The notes: a model not told the origin generated them from the sequence alone. A DNA stretch of 64,000 bases from Amycolatopsis sp. (GCF_025464955.1 NZ_JAODNM010000118.1:19221-83220); one strand, 5' to 3'. Positions 52,348 through 61,369 are shown, counted from the first letter of the stretch. Program-made: numbers and translations.

Positions 52348-54687
52348 GTGCGCAAAACGGACGGTCTGCTGAAGCTCATTGGCCTGTGTGTGCTCGCGGG
52401 GGTGCTCGTCGCCGGGGTGCTTTTCCCCATCGCGGGTGCTGCCGGGGTCCTGTCGAACCAGGCGAGCGAGACGGTCGACAAGACCTCGTCCGACCTCGCC
52501 CAGGTCCCGCCGCCGCTGGTCACGAACATCACCGACTCCTCCGGCGCGACGATCGCGACGCTGTACGACCAGTACCGGCTGCCGGTCGCGACCAGCCAGA
52601 TCAACGACGCGATGCGATGGGCGCTGGTCTCGACCGAGGACAAGCGGTTCTATGTCCACCACGGCGTCGACTGGCAGGGCACCCTGCGCGCGGCGGTCAG
52701 CAACGGCACCGGCGGCGACACCCAGGGCGCCTCGACGCTGACCCAGCAGTACGTGAAGAACTACTTGATCAACGTCGTGTATCGCAACGACAAGGCCGGG
52801 CAGGCCCAGGCACGGGAGCAGTCGGTCTCGCGGAAGCTCAAGGAAGCACGCATCGCGATCCAGCTGGAGACCAAGCTCTCGAAGGCGCAGATCCTCACCG
52901 GGTACCTCAACATCGTCGAGTTCGCCGGGTCGATCTACGGCATCGGCGCCGCCGCCCAGGCGTACTTCGACACCACGCCGGAGAAGCTGACCGTCCCGCA
53001 GGCGGCGCTGCTCGCCGGCCTGGTCAACAACCCGATCACCTTCGACCCGTGGAAGCACCCGGACGCGGCCACCAAGCGCCGGAACCTGGTGCTCGACCGC
53101 ATGGTCGACAACCAGAAGCTCGCCGCCGCCGACGCGGCCAAGTTCAAATCCCAGCCGCTCGGCGTCGTCCCCGACGGCCCGAAGAAGCCCAGCGCCAACT
53201 GCACCGGTGCCGCTCCCGAGGCCGGCTTCTTCTGCCAGTACGTCGAGGAATACCTGCAGAACGCGGGTTTCAGCCTCGACGATCTGATCACCGGCGGTTA
53301 CACGATCAAGACCACCATGGACGGGAACATTTCCCGGACCATTCGCGCGTCGATCCTGAAGAACGTCCCGCAGGTTCCGCCCAACGCACCAGGAATCTCG
53401 CAAGCGTTCTCGGTGGTCCAACCCGGCGACAAGAGTCATAACGTGGTCGCCATGGTGTCGAACCGTGCCTTCGGTAACGATATTTCGAAGGGCGAGTTCA
53501 ACCACAACCTGATATCCGAGCCCGCGAACGCCTTCGGCGGGGGGTCGTCGTTCAAGATCTTCACCAGCGCGGCGGCGTTGGAGAACGGCAAAGTCGGGCT
53601 GAACACGCAGATGTCCAATCCGCAGGTAGCGACCTTCCCCATACCCAACGCGACCAAACGCGATCTTCCCTACACGCTGAACAACGACAACAAGCCGAAC
53701 GAAGATCCCATCACCCTGGCCCGAGCACTCGCTATTTCACCCAACACGGCGTTCGTCGGCCTGGAACTGCAAACGGGCATGCCCCAGGTGCTGGACATGG
53801 CCTACCGGCTCGGTCTGCGCAATACCTTGCAGTCCAACGCTGTCGGCACCGCGCCAAGCCCGAAAAACGTGCCGACAGGATCGCAGGACACAAAGGCCTA
53901 CTCGCTCCCCCAAAGCGAGTACTACCAAAGCAAACCATCGTTCACGCTCGGCGTGAGCGCGGTCAGTCCGCTGGAAATGAGCAACGTCTCCGCCACTATC
54001 AAGAGCGGCGGCGTCTGGTGCCCGCCCAACCCGATCGGCTCGATCACCGACCGGGACGGCAAGCCGGTTTCGTTCCCGACCGAACCGTGCGAGCAGGTGA
54101 TCTCGCAGTCCGTCGCGAACACACTACTGGCCGGGTTGAGCCAGGACACGGTGAACGGTACTTCGGCGGCGGCGGCACACGCGGCCGGTTGGACACGCCC
54201 CGACTACGGGAAAACCGGGACCACCAACGCCAACAAGTCGGTGGCGTTCGTCGGCGGTGTGAACGACTACGCGGTGACGTCGATGGTGTTCGCGGACGGC
54301 AGCATCCGGCCTGAAGGTATCTGCAAGACGTACCCGATCCGAAGCTCCGATGCCTGCACCGTGAGCGGTGGTTTCGGTGGCCCCATCGCCGGTCCCGCCT
54401 ACTTCGATGCGTTCAACCAGATCCTGGCCGGCCAGCCCGACCAGCCCCTGCCCGGCCCGGACCCCGCGTTCCTCGACATCGGCGACCACGGCCCGATCGT
54501 CCCGTTCACCATCGGCAAAAAGTCGGACGACGCCACGAACGTCCTCAAGGCGGCGGGCTACAACGTGACGACACAGAACCTCAAGAGCAAGACCGGGGTC
54601 GGACAGGTGCTCGGGCAAACACCGCAGGGCCTGGTCGCTCCGGGCGCGACGATTACGCTCTACGTCAGCGCCGGCGGCATTTCCTAA
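52348..54687 (+). CDS. ponA2: Bifunctional class A penicillin-binding protein with PASTA domain
   Basis: This 779-residue protein has a cytoplasmic start, one membrane helix (LIGLCVLAGVLVAGVLFPIAG), a GT51 glycosyltransferase domain (ALVSTEDKRFYVHHGVDWQG; GASTLTQQYVKNYL; RKLKEARIAIQLE) and a transpeptidase domain with SSFK (nucleophile Ser), SPN and KTGTT. A single PASTA domain (from PFTIGKKSDDATNVLKAAGY) closes it. It polymerises and cross-links peptidoglycan. Start GTG 52348. It matches Rv3682 in order and architecture. Confidence 0.95.
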   Translation: MRKTDGLLKLIGLCVLAGVLVAGVLFPIAGAAGVLSNQASETVDKTSSDLAQVPPPLVTNITDSSGATIATLYDQYRLPVATSQINDAMRWALVSTEDKRFYVHHGVDWQGTLRAAVSNGTGGDTQGASTLTQQYVKNYLINVVYRNDKAGQAQAREQSVSRKLKEARIAIQLETKLSKAQILTGYLNIVEFAGSIYGIGAAAQAYFDTTPEKLTVPQAALLAGLVNNPITFDPWKHPDAATKRRNLVLDRMVDNQKLAAADAAKFKSQPLGVVPDGPKKPSANCTGAAPEAGFFCQYVEEYLQNAGFSLDDLITGGYTIKTTMDGNISRTIRASILKNVPQVPPNAPGISQAFSVVQPGDKSHNVVAMVSNRAFGNDISKGEFNHNLISEPANAFGGGSSFKIFTSAAALENGKVGLNTQMSNPQVATFPIPNATKRDLPYTLNNDNKPNEDPITLARALAISPNTAFVGLELQTGMPQVLDMAYRLGLRNTLQSNAVGTAPSPKNVPTGSQDTKAYSLPQSEYYQSKPSFTLGVSAVSPLEMSNVSATIKSGGVWCPPNPIGSITDRDGKPVSFPTEPCEQVISQSVANTLLAGLSQDTVNGTSAAAAHAAGWTRPDYGKTGTTNANKSVAFVGGVNDYAVTSMVFADGSIRPEGICKTYPIRSSDACTVSGGFGGPIAGPAYFDAFNQILAGQPDQPLPGPDPAFLDIGDHGPIVPFTIGKKSDDATNVLKAAGYNVTTQNLKSKTGVGQVLGQTPQGLVAPGATITLYVSAGGIS

Positions 54688-54724
54688 CAAAACCGACCTG
54701 GGGGGACGATGATTACCATGGCTC

Positions 54725-55192
54725 GTGAGCAACACCGGTAACCCCAGCCGTCGAGCAGTCAGGACTGTCTCCTGGCTGCTCGGCGGCGCCATTCTGATCG
54801 GCCTCCTGATATTCTTCTGGGACACTTATGGGTTGCCCAGCACCAATGATCGTGTCCTCCAGCAGGCAACAGCCGACGCGCAACGGCAGGCACAGAGCGC
54901 CGCTGACAGCCTCCCTCTTGCGTCACAAGACGGAACACTGACCGACGACGAGATCAAGCAGACGATGACTCAGTCGGCTGTTGGAACCAATAGCATTCAC
55001 CGTGGCAGCTCGAGCATCGTCATGAAAACGCAGATATACGTCAACCGATCGGGAGCATTCGGCTCTATCGGGGTATCGCCCTGCTATGAAGGAGGTGGAA
55101 CGATCGTTCTCGAGCAGTTCCGCGCCAACGACTTCAGTTTGGCCGAGTTCGTCTCCGAAGTAGCGCGCAACTCCGGCAACTGCTTTGGCTAA
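54725..55192 (+). CDS. Membrane-anchored protein of unknown function
   Basis: This 155-residue protein starts at GTG 54725, 37 nt after ponA2. One N-terminal helix (VSWLLGGAILIGLLIFFW) is followed by an extracytoplasmic domain with two Cys (SPCYEGG, GNCFG). Base composition is lower in GC than in neighbours, with more A/T-ending codons (for example ACT TAT, AAT AGC ATT), suggesting recent arrival. No family recognised. Confidence 0.7.
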   Translation: MSNTGNPSRRAVRTVSWLLGGAILIGLLIFFWDTYGLPSTNDRVLQQATADAQRQAQSAADSLPLASQDGTLTDDEIKQTMTQSAVGTNSIHRGSSSIVMKTQIYVNRSGAFGSIGVSPCYEGGGTIVLEQFRANDFSLAEFVSEVARNSGNCFG

Positions 55193-55202
55193 ACTCGGAC
55201 CT

Positions 55203-55943
55203 ATGACGCCGCAGCCGATTGATCCCGCACTCGTCTCCACGTTCGCTCCTCAAGGGACACTCCGGGCGTCGATCAACCTCGGCAACCCGATCCTGGCGAA
55301 CCGGGGCGCGAGCGGTAATCCGGTTGGGGTGTCGATCGATCTCGCGCACGAGTTCGCGCGGCGGCTCGGCGTCGAGATCGAACTCGTGGTGTTCGAAAAG
55401 GCCGCGGCGTCGGTTGATGCGGTGAAGGGTGAGCAGGCTGACATCGGCTTCTTCGCCATCGATCCGGCACGCAGCGAGGGGCTGTTGTTCACCGCGCCTT
55501 ATGTGCTCATCGAAGGCAGCTACCTCGTGCCCGAGTCGTCGGGTCTGACTGACAACGCACAGATCGACGCCGCCGGCCGACGCATCTCAGTCGGGTCGGG
55601 CAGCGCCTACGACCTGTTCCTCACGCGCGAAACCAGCCATGCCGAGATCGTCCACTTGCAAGGCGCCAAAGCCGCACTCGCAGCCCTGCGCGCGGGCGAC
55701 GTCGAAGTGGCAGCCGGTATCCGCCAAGTACTCGAAGACGAAGCTCAGCGGGCGCCCGGTTTGCGTGTGCTACCGGGACGTTTCATGGTGATCCAGCAGG
55801 CCATGGGCACACCTTCCAGCCGAGGAGCCGAGGCGCAGGCATTGCTTGCCTCGTTCGTCGAGGAGATGAAGGCCACCGGCTTCGTCGCCGATTCGCTGAA
55901 GCGCCACCACATCAACGGCGGAACCGTCGCCCCTGCCGCCTGA
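55203..55943 (+). CDS. Solute-binding protein family 3-like protein without signal peptide
   Basis: This 246-residue protein has the SBP_bac_3 layout: TLRASINLGNPILANR, GVSIDLAHEFARRLGVEIELV, ADIGFFAIDPARSEGLLFTAPYVLIEGSYLV and a RISVGSGSAYDLFLTRE hinge region. This is the amino-acid-binding protein fold. The N-terminus (MTPQPIDPALVSTFAPQG) has no hydrophobic signal or lipobox, so it should stay in the cytoplasm. No ABC permease or ATPase lies nearby. It may be a cytosolic binding protein or an enzyme of the same fold. Confidence 0.8.
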   Translation: MTPQPIDPALVSTFAPQGTLRASINLGNPILANRGASGNPVGVSIDLAHEFARRLGVEIELVVFEKAAASVDAVKGEQADIGFFAIDPARSEGLLFTAPYVLIEGSYLVPESSGLTDNAQIDAAGRRISVGSGSAYDLFLTRETSHAEIVHLQGAKAALAALRAGDVEVAAGIRQVLEDEAQRAPGLRVLPGRFMVIQQAMGTPSSRGAEAQALLASFVEEMKATGFVADSLKRHHINGGTVAPAA

Positions 55944-55973
55944 TATCCGGCGCACACTGTCAACCGTCACAAA

Positions 55974-56322
55974 TCAATCACGATCAGCCGAATCTGGATA
56001 GACGTAGTGAGTATCAGATCCCTTTTCGAAGAGTCGCCAACTTTCCACCACGCCGGAACACGCTGGAAATATTTCAAACCTGACCGCTTCAGAGAATGTC
56101 GACCGCTCCGAGAAGGATTCGATCCCCCCGCACTACACGAAATGGACATTGCACGTGCAGGCGGTAAAAAACCTCGTTTCTTCTCAGGCCGACTTCTACC
56201 ATGTTCACGGTCCTCCCGAGATCAGTCACCCGGCAACCCTCAAGTGCAGCCACGGCTCTCGAAAGCTCAGCGAGAGTAGCCCTGGCCGCGCCGCACACGC
56301 CGTCCGTCGAAGCATTGCGCAA
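55974..56322 (-). pseudogene. Frameshifted remnant of an actinobacterial unknown protein
   Basis: The minus strand from 56322 encodes a helix (RATLAELSRAVAALEGCRV), DLGRTVNMVEVGL and FYRLHVQCPFRVVRGDRILL, then stops at 56089. In the +1 frame from about 56115 it continues SERSTFSEAVRFEIFPACSG, then VVESWRLFEKGSDTHYVYPD and stops at 55974. I recall intact relatives with LHVQCPWR and C-terminal ACSG...EAWRLF...HYVYPD. A shift plus internal loss therefore seems likely. No function known. Confidence 0.5.
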
Positions 56323-56515
56323 ATGGTTGCGCGACGCCGTCGAAACCTTGTCGGCGAGCGCCGTCCCGGCCGAGCCAGGGCCGGGCGGATCCTGCGGCTG
56401 TCTTCCGCCGCTTGCACCGCGGCGTCAACACGCTGGCGGACTGGTTCGAGGCAGGGACTGGGCCAGGAGAATGCCAATCACCCGCAAGCGGGAGGACGCA
56501 CGTATCCTGAACCTT

Positions 56516-57442
56516 GTGAGCACGCTGAGTAACAAGAACACCGCAGGGGCCCTCGCGAAACGCCTCGCCGTGGGGACGATGGTCCTCGGCGCGGCGACGC
56601 TGGGTTATGCCGCCGGGATCGAGCGACGGCACTGGACGCTGCGGACCGCGGAGGTGCCGGTGCTGGCGCCGGGGTCGCGCCCGATCCGGATTCTGCACAT
56701 CTCCGACCTCCACATGCTGCCCAGCCACCAGTCGAAGCAGCGGTGGGTCGCGGCCCTCGACAAGCTCGACCCGCACCTGGTCGTCAACACCGGGGACAAC
56801 CTGTCGCACCACCAGGCCGTGCCGTCCGTACTCCGCGCGCTCGGGCCGCTGCTCGACAGGCCGGGCATGTTCATCTTCGGCAGCAACGACTACTACGCGC
56901 CGAAGCCGAAGAACCCCGCGCGCTACCTGATGCCGAGGGGCCGGAAAAAGCGCATCCACGGCGTCCAGCTGCCTTGGCGCGACCTGCGTGCCGCGTTCGT
57001 CGAACACGGCTGGGTCGACCTGACCCACGTCCGCCGGACGATGAAGGTCGCCGGGCAGCAGGTGTTCGCCGCCGGCGTCGACGACCCGCACCTGCGCCGC
57101 GACCGGTACGACGACATCTCCGGCCCAGCCGACAGCGCCGCGGTGCTGCGGCTCGGCCTCAGTCACTCACCGGAACCGCGGGTGCTCGACGCGTTCGCGA
57201 CAGACGGTTACGACCTGGTGCTCGCCGGCCACACCCACGGCGGCCAGCTGCGACTGCCCGGCTATGGCGCGCTCGTCACCAACTGCGAGCTCGACCGCTC
57301 GCGCGCCCGCGGCGTCTCCCGCTGGGGCGCCCGGATGTGGCTCAACGTGTCCGCCGGCCTGGGCACCTCGCCGTACGCCCCCGTGCGGTTCGCCTGCCCG
57401 CCCGAAGCGAGCCTGTTGACGCTGGTCGCACGCGATCAGTAG
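56516..57442 (+). CDS. Membrane-associated metallophosphoesterase (Rv3683-like)
   Basis: This 308-residue protein starts at GTG 56516. An N-terminal weak helix (LAVGTMVLGAATLGYAAG) is followed by a calcineurin-like domain: ILHISDLHMLP, VNTGDNLSHH, IFGSNDYYAPKPKNP, and VLAGHTHGGQLRLPGYG. These provide the two-metal site. Relatives include YkuE-type phosphoesterases acting at the membrane. It follows ponA2 in mycobacteria too, although here other genes have been inserted between. Confidence 0.93.
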   Translation: MSTLSNKNTAGALAKRLAVGTMVLGAATLGYAAGIERRHWTLRTAEVPVLAPGSRPIRILHISDLHMLPSHQSKQRWVAALDKLDPHLVVNTGDNLSHHQAVPSVLRALGPLLDRPGMFIFGSNDYYAPKPKNPARYLMPRGRKKRIHGVQLPWRDLRAAFVEHGWVDLTHVRRTMKVAGQQVFAAGVDDPHLRRDRYDDISGPADSAAVLRLGLSHSPEPRVLDAFATDGYDLVLAGHTHGGQLRLPGYGALVTNCELDRSRARGVSRWGARMWLNVSAGLGTSPYAPVRFACPPEASLLTLVARDQ

Positions 57443-57512
57443 GCCCCAGTACGCCCGCCAAACGGGATCAGCTAGACTTCCTTTCGGCCCAAAAAGCAGT
57501 AACGCAGTACAT

Positions 57513-57586
57513 CGGGGTGTGGCGCAGCTTGGTAGCGTGCCTCGTTCGGGTCGAGGAGGTCGTGGGTTCGAATCCCGCCACCCCGA
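57513..57586 (+). tRNA. tRNA-Pro (anticodon CGG)
   Basis: Acceptor stem CGGGGTG (57513-57519) pairs with CACCCCG (57579-57585), discriminator A at 57586. The anticodon arm is CCTCG-TTCGGGT-CGAGG, giving CGG at 57547-57549. The T arm is GTGGG-TTCGAAT-CCCGC. CCA is not encoded. Confidence 0.96.
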
Positions 57587-57599
57587 CGGTAGATCTGGG

Positions 57600-57647
57600 A
57601 GATCCTTGCTCGCGGAAGACGCGAGCGAGGATCTTCCTTTTTATTTT
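57600..57647 (+). terminator. Intrinsic terminator of tRNA-Pro
   Basis: AGATCCTTGCTCGCG (57600-57614) pairs with CGCGAGCGAGGATCT (57620-57634), one G-T position, loop GAAGA, followed by TCCTTTTTATTTT. It is the clearest Rho-independent terminator in the window. Confidence 0.9.
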
Positions 57648-57648
57648 C

Positions 57649-57705
57649 CGGGGTCGAACCCCGGGCCCCGCCGGGGGGCGAGCCCCCTGGACCCCCGGTG
57701 GTTGC
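57649..57705. repeat. GC-rich palindromic stretch after the tRNA
   Basis: Stacked short inverted repeats (CGGGGTCGAACCCCGG; GGGGGGCGAGCCCCC; CCCCCGG) form several alternative hairpins. Such GGGGGC-type elements are common after genes in high-GC actinobacteria. It may be an additional terminator for the convergent methyltransferase gene. Confidence 0.5.
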
Positions 57706-57719
57706 GTTGACTGGGTTGC

Positions 57720-58487
57720 TTACCGGGTCGCGAGGATTTCGGTCCAGTGCTGGGCGAAGTCGCCGTCGCGGCCGCGCGCCCACGCCCAAGCAGATCTGGC
57801 CGCGCTGGCGAGCTGCTCACGGTCGGCACCCGGCTCCTGCAAAGCCGCGATGAGCCGCACTTCGACGTACTCGGCGAGCTGGCGGTACGTCATGTCCGGC
57901 CGGTGCCGGGTCCGCATCCTGGCCACCTGGAAACCCGCCTGCTCGACGTTCTCCGCCAGCCGCCGCCCGGCGAACGGGTCCCCGCCCGAGCGCTTGCGCA
58001 GCAGGAAGTGCCCGCGCAGCGCGGCCTCCACATTGCCCGTCCGCGGCCGCAGCTTCGCCCGGCTCCAGTCCGAAGTGGACAATGCGATCGAGCCGCCGGG
58101 GCGCACCACGCGGCGCAGTTCGGCCAGCGCGTCGGCGGGCCGCGCCAGATGCTCGAACAGCGCGTGGGAGAAGGCGACGTCCACACTCGAGTCCGGCAAC
58201 GGCAGGTGGTACACGGACGCGGCCAGGAAGTCCACAGTAGACAGATGCTGGGCGGCGGCGCGCGCGAGCGCGATCTGCCCCGGCTCGGTGTCGACGCCGA
58301 GCACCCAGGCGGCCGGCCTCAGCCCGACGGTGATCGAGCCGGGTCCGCAGCCGACGTCGAGGACGCGGGAGTCCGTGGTCAACAGGGGCAGGACGAACTC
58401 AGCACGGTCCGGGGCACTGCGCCCGGCCATCATCGAAATCGCGTCCCGCGCATAGCCCGGCGCATAACCCTCTAGCACCCCGCACAC
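57720..58487 (-). CDS. Class I SAM-dependent methyltransferase
   Basis: This protein of about 255 residues has VLDVGCGPGSITVGL (SAM motif I), VLGVDTEPGQI (acidic residue), VDVAFSHALFEHLARP and LRRVVRPGGSIALS (motifs II-III), as in small-molecule methyltransferases of the UbiE type. Starts GTG 58487 or 58478 are possible; only 30 bp separate it from the divergent peptidase gene, so promoters overlap. Substrate unknown. Confidence 0.87.
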   Translation of the reverse strand: MCGVLEGYAPGYARDAISMMAGRSAPDRAEFVLPLLTTDSRVLDVGCGPGSITVGLRPAAWVLGVDTEPGQIALARAAAQHLSTVDFLAASVYHLPLPDSSVDVAFSHALFEHLARPADALAELRRVVRPGGSIALSTSDWSRAKLRPRTGNVEAALRGHFLLRKRSGGDPFAGRRLAENVEQAGFQVARMRTRHRPDMTYRQLAEYVEVRLIAALQEPGADREQLASAARSAWAWARGRDGDFAQHWTEILATR

Positions 58488-58517
58488 AGTACGGGCTGAA
58501 CCTGGCAGGATCGAGGG

Positions 58518-60362
58518 GTGAATACAGCGCCTGGCACCCAGTATCCGCCCGCGGTGGTCCCGGACCGCCTCTTCGACGACGCCGAAGCCGAGTCGCGATG
58601 GCGCGCCCGTTTCCACGCCAAACGCCTGTCCGTGCCGGACTGGGCGATCGACGCACCGGACGTCAACCTCTACGTGTCCAACGCCAGCGGGGTCTGGGAG
58701 GTCTACGCCTGGAACCGGGCGACCGACGAGCACCGCCAGGTGACCGACCGCCCCAACGGCACCATGCACGCCTTCCCCTCGCCAGACGGCGCGTGGATCT
58801 GGTGGTTCAACGACACCGACGGCGACGAGTTCGGCTCGTGGGTCCGCGAGCCGTTCGCCGGGGGCGCCGCCGCCGAGCGGGCCGTGCCGGACGTCCACGA
58901 CGGCTACCCGGCCGGGCTCGAGGTCGGCGAGAACCTCGTCGTGGTGGGTGTGTCCACCGACGACGGCAGCCAGCTCTTCGCCCATGCCGACGGCAAGACG
59001 TCGCTCTTCTACTCCCACGAGGACGACGCCGGCATCGCGTCGATGTCCCGAGACGGACGGCTCGTGACCATCTCGCATTCCGAGCACGGCGACTCGCGCC
59101 ACCCGGCGTTGCGGATCCTCGCGACGGGCGACTTCTCCACCGTTGCCGAGAAGTGGGACGGCGAAGGCAAGGGACTCAGCGCTCTCGAGTTCTCCCCCAT
59201 CGCGGGCGACGCGCGGATGCTGGTGGTGCACGAGCGCCGCGGCCGCGAGGAGCTGATGATCTGGGACGTCGAGGCCGACACCGAGGCCGAGATCGAGCTC
59301 GACCTGCCGGGCGAGGTCGCCGCGAGCTGGTACCCGACGGCCGACGCGCTGCTCGTCGCGCATTTCCACCAGGGCCGCAGCTCGCTGTTCCGGTACGACA
59401 TCGCCACCGGCGCTCTGTCCTCTTTGGATACTCCGCCGGGGCGGATCGGCGGCGCCGGCGTCCGCCCGGACGGCTCCGTCGAATACTCGTGGTCCAGCGC
59501 CGCGCAGCCGACGGCCGTGCGCGTCCGGACGCCCGACGGCACCGACAGCGTGCTGCTCGAACCGCCGGGTGAGCGCGCGCCTGAGTCCGCGCCGATCACC
59601 GACACGTTCGTCGAGGGGATCGGCGGGCAGATCCACGCGCTGGTTTCCCGGCCGACGGACGCGCCGGATGGCCCGCTGCCGACGGTCTTCTCGCTGCACG
59701 GCGGGCCGCACTCAGCCGACGAGGACCGCTTCTCGGCATACCGCGCGACCTGGCTGGACGCCGGTTTCGCGGTCGTCGAGGTGAACTACCGCGGCTCGAC
59801 CGGGTACGGCTCCGCGTGGCGGGACGCCATCGAGGGACGGCCCGGCCTGACCGAGCTGGAAGACGTCGCGGCCGTGTACGACTGGGCCGTCGAAAGCGGG
59901 CTCACCGACCCCACCAAGTGCGTGGTGAACGGCGCTTCGTGGGGCGGCTACCTGTCGCTGCTCGCCATCGGAACCCAGCCGACGCGGTGGGCCGGAAGCG
60001 TCGCCAGCGTCCCGGTGGCCGACTACGTCGCCGCGTACGAGGACGAGATGGAGCAGCTGCGGTCCTTCGACCGCGCGTTGTTCGGCGGCGCGCCGGACAC
60101 GGTCGGCGCGGTGTACAGGGAGTGCTCGCCGATCACCTACGTCGAGGCCGTCGCGGCGCCCGTCCTCGTCCTGGCCGGCGACAACGACCCGCGGTGCCCG
60201 ATCCGGCAGATCGAGAACTACCTCGACCGGCTCGCCAAGCGCGACCTGCCGTACGAGTTCTACCGCTACGACGCCGGGCACGGCTCGCTGGTCACCACCG
60301 AGACGATCAAGCAGACCCTGATCGAGGTCCACTTCGCCCTGCGGGCCGTCGGTTTGCGCTGA
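58518..60362 (+). CDS. S9 family prolyl oligopeptidase-like serine peptidase
   Basis: This 614-residue protein has no signal peptide. An N-terminal beta-propeller-like region (residues about 50-350) precedes an alpha/beta hydrolase domain. The nucleophile is in VNGASWGGYLSLL, the acid in LAGDNDPRCPI, and the His in YDAGHGS. HGGPHSADEDRFSAYRATWLDAGFAVVEVNYRGSTGYG is the family signature stretch (described in parts). It cleaves peptides or acyl-peptides in the cytoplasm. GTG start 58518 follows GAGGG. Confidence 0.92.
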   Translation: MNTAPGTQYPPAVVPDRLFDDAEAESRWRARFHAKRLSVPDWAIDAPDVNLYVSNASGVWEVYAWNRATDEHRQVTDRPNGTMHAFPSPDGAWIWWFNDTDGDEFGSWVREPFAGGAAAERAVPDVHDGYPAGLEVGENLVVVGVSTDDGSQLFAHADGKTSLFYSHEDDAGIASMSRDGRLVTISHSEHGDSRHPALRILATGDFSTVAEKWDGEGKGLSALEFSPIAGDARMLVVHERRGREELMIWDVEADTEAEIELDLPGEVAASWYPTADALLVAHFHQGRSSLFRYDIATGALSSLDTPPGRIGGAGVRPDGSVEYSWSSAAQPTAVRVRTPDGTDSVLLEPPGERAPESAPITDTFVEGIGGQIHALVSRPTDAPDGPLPTVFSLHGGPHSADEDRFSAYRATWLDAGFAVVEVNYRGSTGYGSAWRDAIEGRPGLTELEDVAAVYDWAVESGLTDPTKCVVNGASWGGYLSLLAIGTQPTRWAGSVASVPVADYVAAYEDEMEQLRSFDRALFGGAPDTVGAVYRECSPITYVEAVAAPVLVLAGDNDPRCPIRQIENYLDRLAKRDLPYEFYRYDAGHGSLVTTETIKQTLIEVHFALRAVGLR

Positions 60363-60370
60363 TCAGAGAG

Positions 60371-60423
60371 TTGTCCACAGCAGTTTGTCCACAGGTCTGT
60401 GAACCTGTGGACAACTGCTGTGG
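60371..60423. promoter_or_regulatory. Hairpin carrying three DnaA-box sequences
   Basis: TTGTCCACA occurs at 60371-60379 and 60385-60393, and its complement TGTGGACAA at 60406-60414. Arms 60375-60396 and 60403-60423 are complementary except for one unpaired base. The element lies 9 nt after the S9 peptidase stop and ends at the tautomerase 3' end. It may be a terminator, a DnaA titration site, or both. Confidence 0.6.
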
Positions 60424-60429
60424 CGGCGT

Positions 60430-60618
60430 TCAGTCGCGGTCGGAGACGAGGATCCCGCCGATGCCCCAGTGCTCGCCGGGGGTCTCGGTGATGACCACCC
60501 GGACGTTCTCGGTCTTGCTGCCGCAGGTGCGGACGAACGCGTCGGTCAGTTCGCGGACGAGGTCACGCTTCTGGTCCTGGGTGCGGCCGGGAAGCATGTT
60601 CACGTTGATGATCGGCAC
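60430..60618 (-). CDS. 4-oxalocrotonate tautomerase-like protein
   Basis: This 62-residue protein MPIINVNMLPGRTQDQKRDL... has Pro directly after Met, the catalytic base of the tautomerase superfamily, and the typical helix then VRVVITETPGEHWGIGG. It normally forms oligomers and converts enol to keto acids. It lies 34 nt downstream of the TIGR03085 gene and is likely co-transcribed with it. Confidence 0.9.
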   Translation of the reverse strand: MPIINVNMLPGRTQDQKRDLVRELTDAFVRTCGSKTENVRVVITETPGEHWGIGGILVSDRD

Positions 60619-60652
60619 GGTGTCTCCTCGTTCGCGGGGTCCCGCCGGAAAC

Positions 60653-61282
60653 CTACATCCCGCGCTTGACGCCCTGGAGTGCCTCGACAGCGGACTCCGG
60701 GCCGTCGAACGTGACGTTGGCGCCCGCCGCGCGGCCGAACGCGTACATCAGCAGGTCCATCGGCTCACCGGTGACCGTGACGGGGTTCTCGCCGGCCTTG
60801 GCGACGGCCTCGCGGCCGTCGGGGGTGCGCAGGGTGACCCCGACGGGTGTCTTGCGGAAGTTCAGTTTGGCCGACTGCTTGACGTTCTTCCACGTCGCCG
60901 CGTCACGGACGGGCTCGGCGGGGCGCGGCTTCCAGTCGGGCTGCGCGCGGCGGACGTCCTCGTGATGGACGAGGAACTCCGCGGTGTTGGTGAGCTCGTC
61001 GAGCTTGCCGATCGACGTCGGCCAGAACTTGCTCGGGCCGGCGCGGAACAGCTTCACCAGCTCGTCGTACGGCCGGGCCGCGTAGCTGTCCTGCACGCGC
61101 TGGGTATGCCCCGCGAACGCCGGGATCATGATGCCGGGCGACGCGTCGGCGCGGTGCTCGCGAATGATCAGGTGCGCGGCGAGGTCCCGCGTCGTCCAGC
61201 CTTCGCAGAGGGTCGCGGCATCCGGCCCGAGTTCGGTGAAAAGATCGGCCAGCGCTGTGCGCTCGTCCTTGGCAACACTCAT
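60653..61282 (-). CDS. TIGR03085-type DinB-like protein (maleylpyruvate isomerase family)
   Basis: This 209-residue protein has LCEGWTTRDLAAHLIIREHR, with the His residues used for metal binding in the DinB/maleylpyruvate isomerase fold, then LTNTAEFLVHHEDVRRAQP. The C-terminal VTVTGEPMDLLMYAFGRAAG is the SCP2-like tail region. Such proteins are often mycothiol-dependent S-transferases. Substrate unknown. Confidence 0.87.
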   Translation of the reverse strand: MSVAKDERTALADLFTELGPDAATLCEGWTTRDLAAHLIIREHRADASPGIMIPAFAGHTQRVQDSYAARPYDELVKLFRAGPSKFWPTSIGKLDELTNTAEFLVHHEDVRRAQPDWKPRPAEPVRDAATWKNVKQSAKLNFRKTPVGVTLRTPDGREAVAKAGENPVTVTGEPMDLLMYAFGRAAGANVTFDGPESAVEALQGVKRGM

Positions 61283-61369
61283 TCTCCGGAGATTACTCGC
61301 AGGTAGCGCACGGTGCCTTTTTCAGGTGGGAAACAGCACTCGAAGGAAGAAACCCTGAGCCGCGCACGC

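Noticed and set aside
56007..56279. 90-codon plus-strand ORF
   Set aside because: It is antisense to the remnant with LHVQCPFR and HYVYPD motifs and lacks its own motifs or good codon use.
57513..57720. tRNA as attachment site of an integrated element
   Set aside because: I find no integrase next to it and no repeated copy of the tRNA 3' end within the window.
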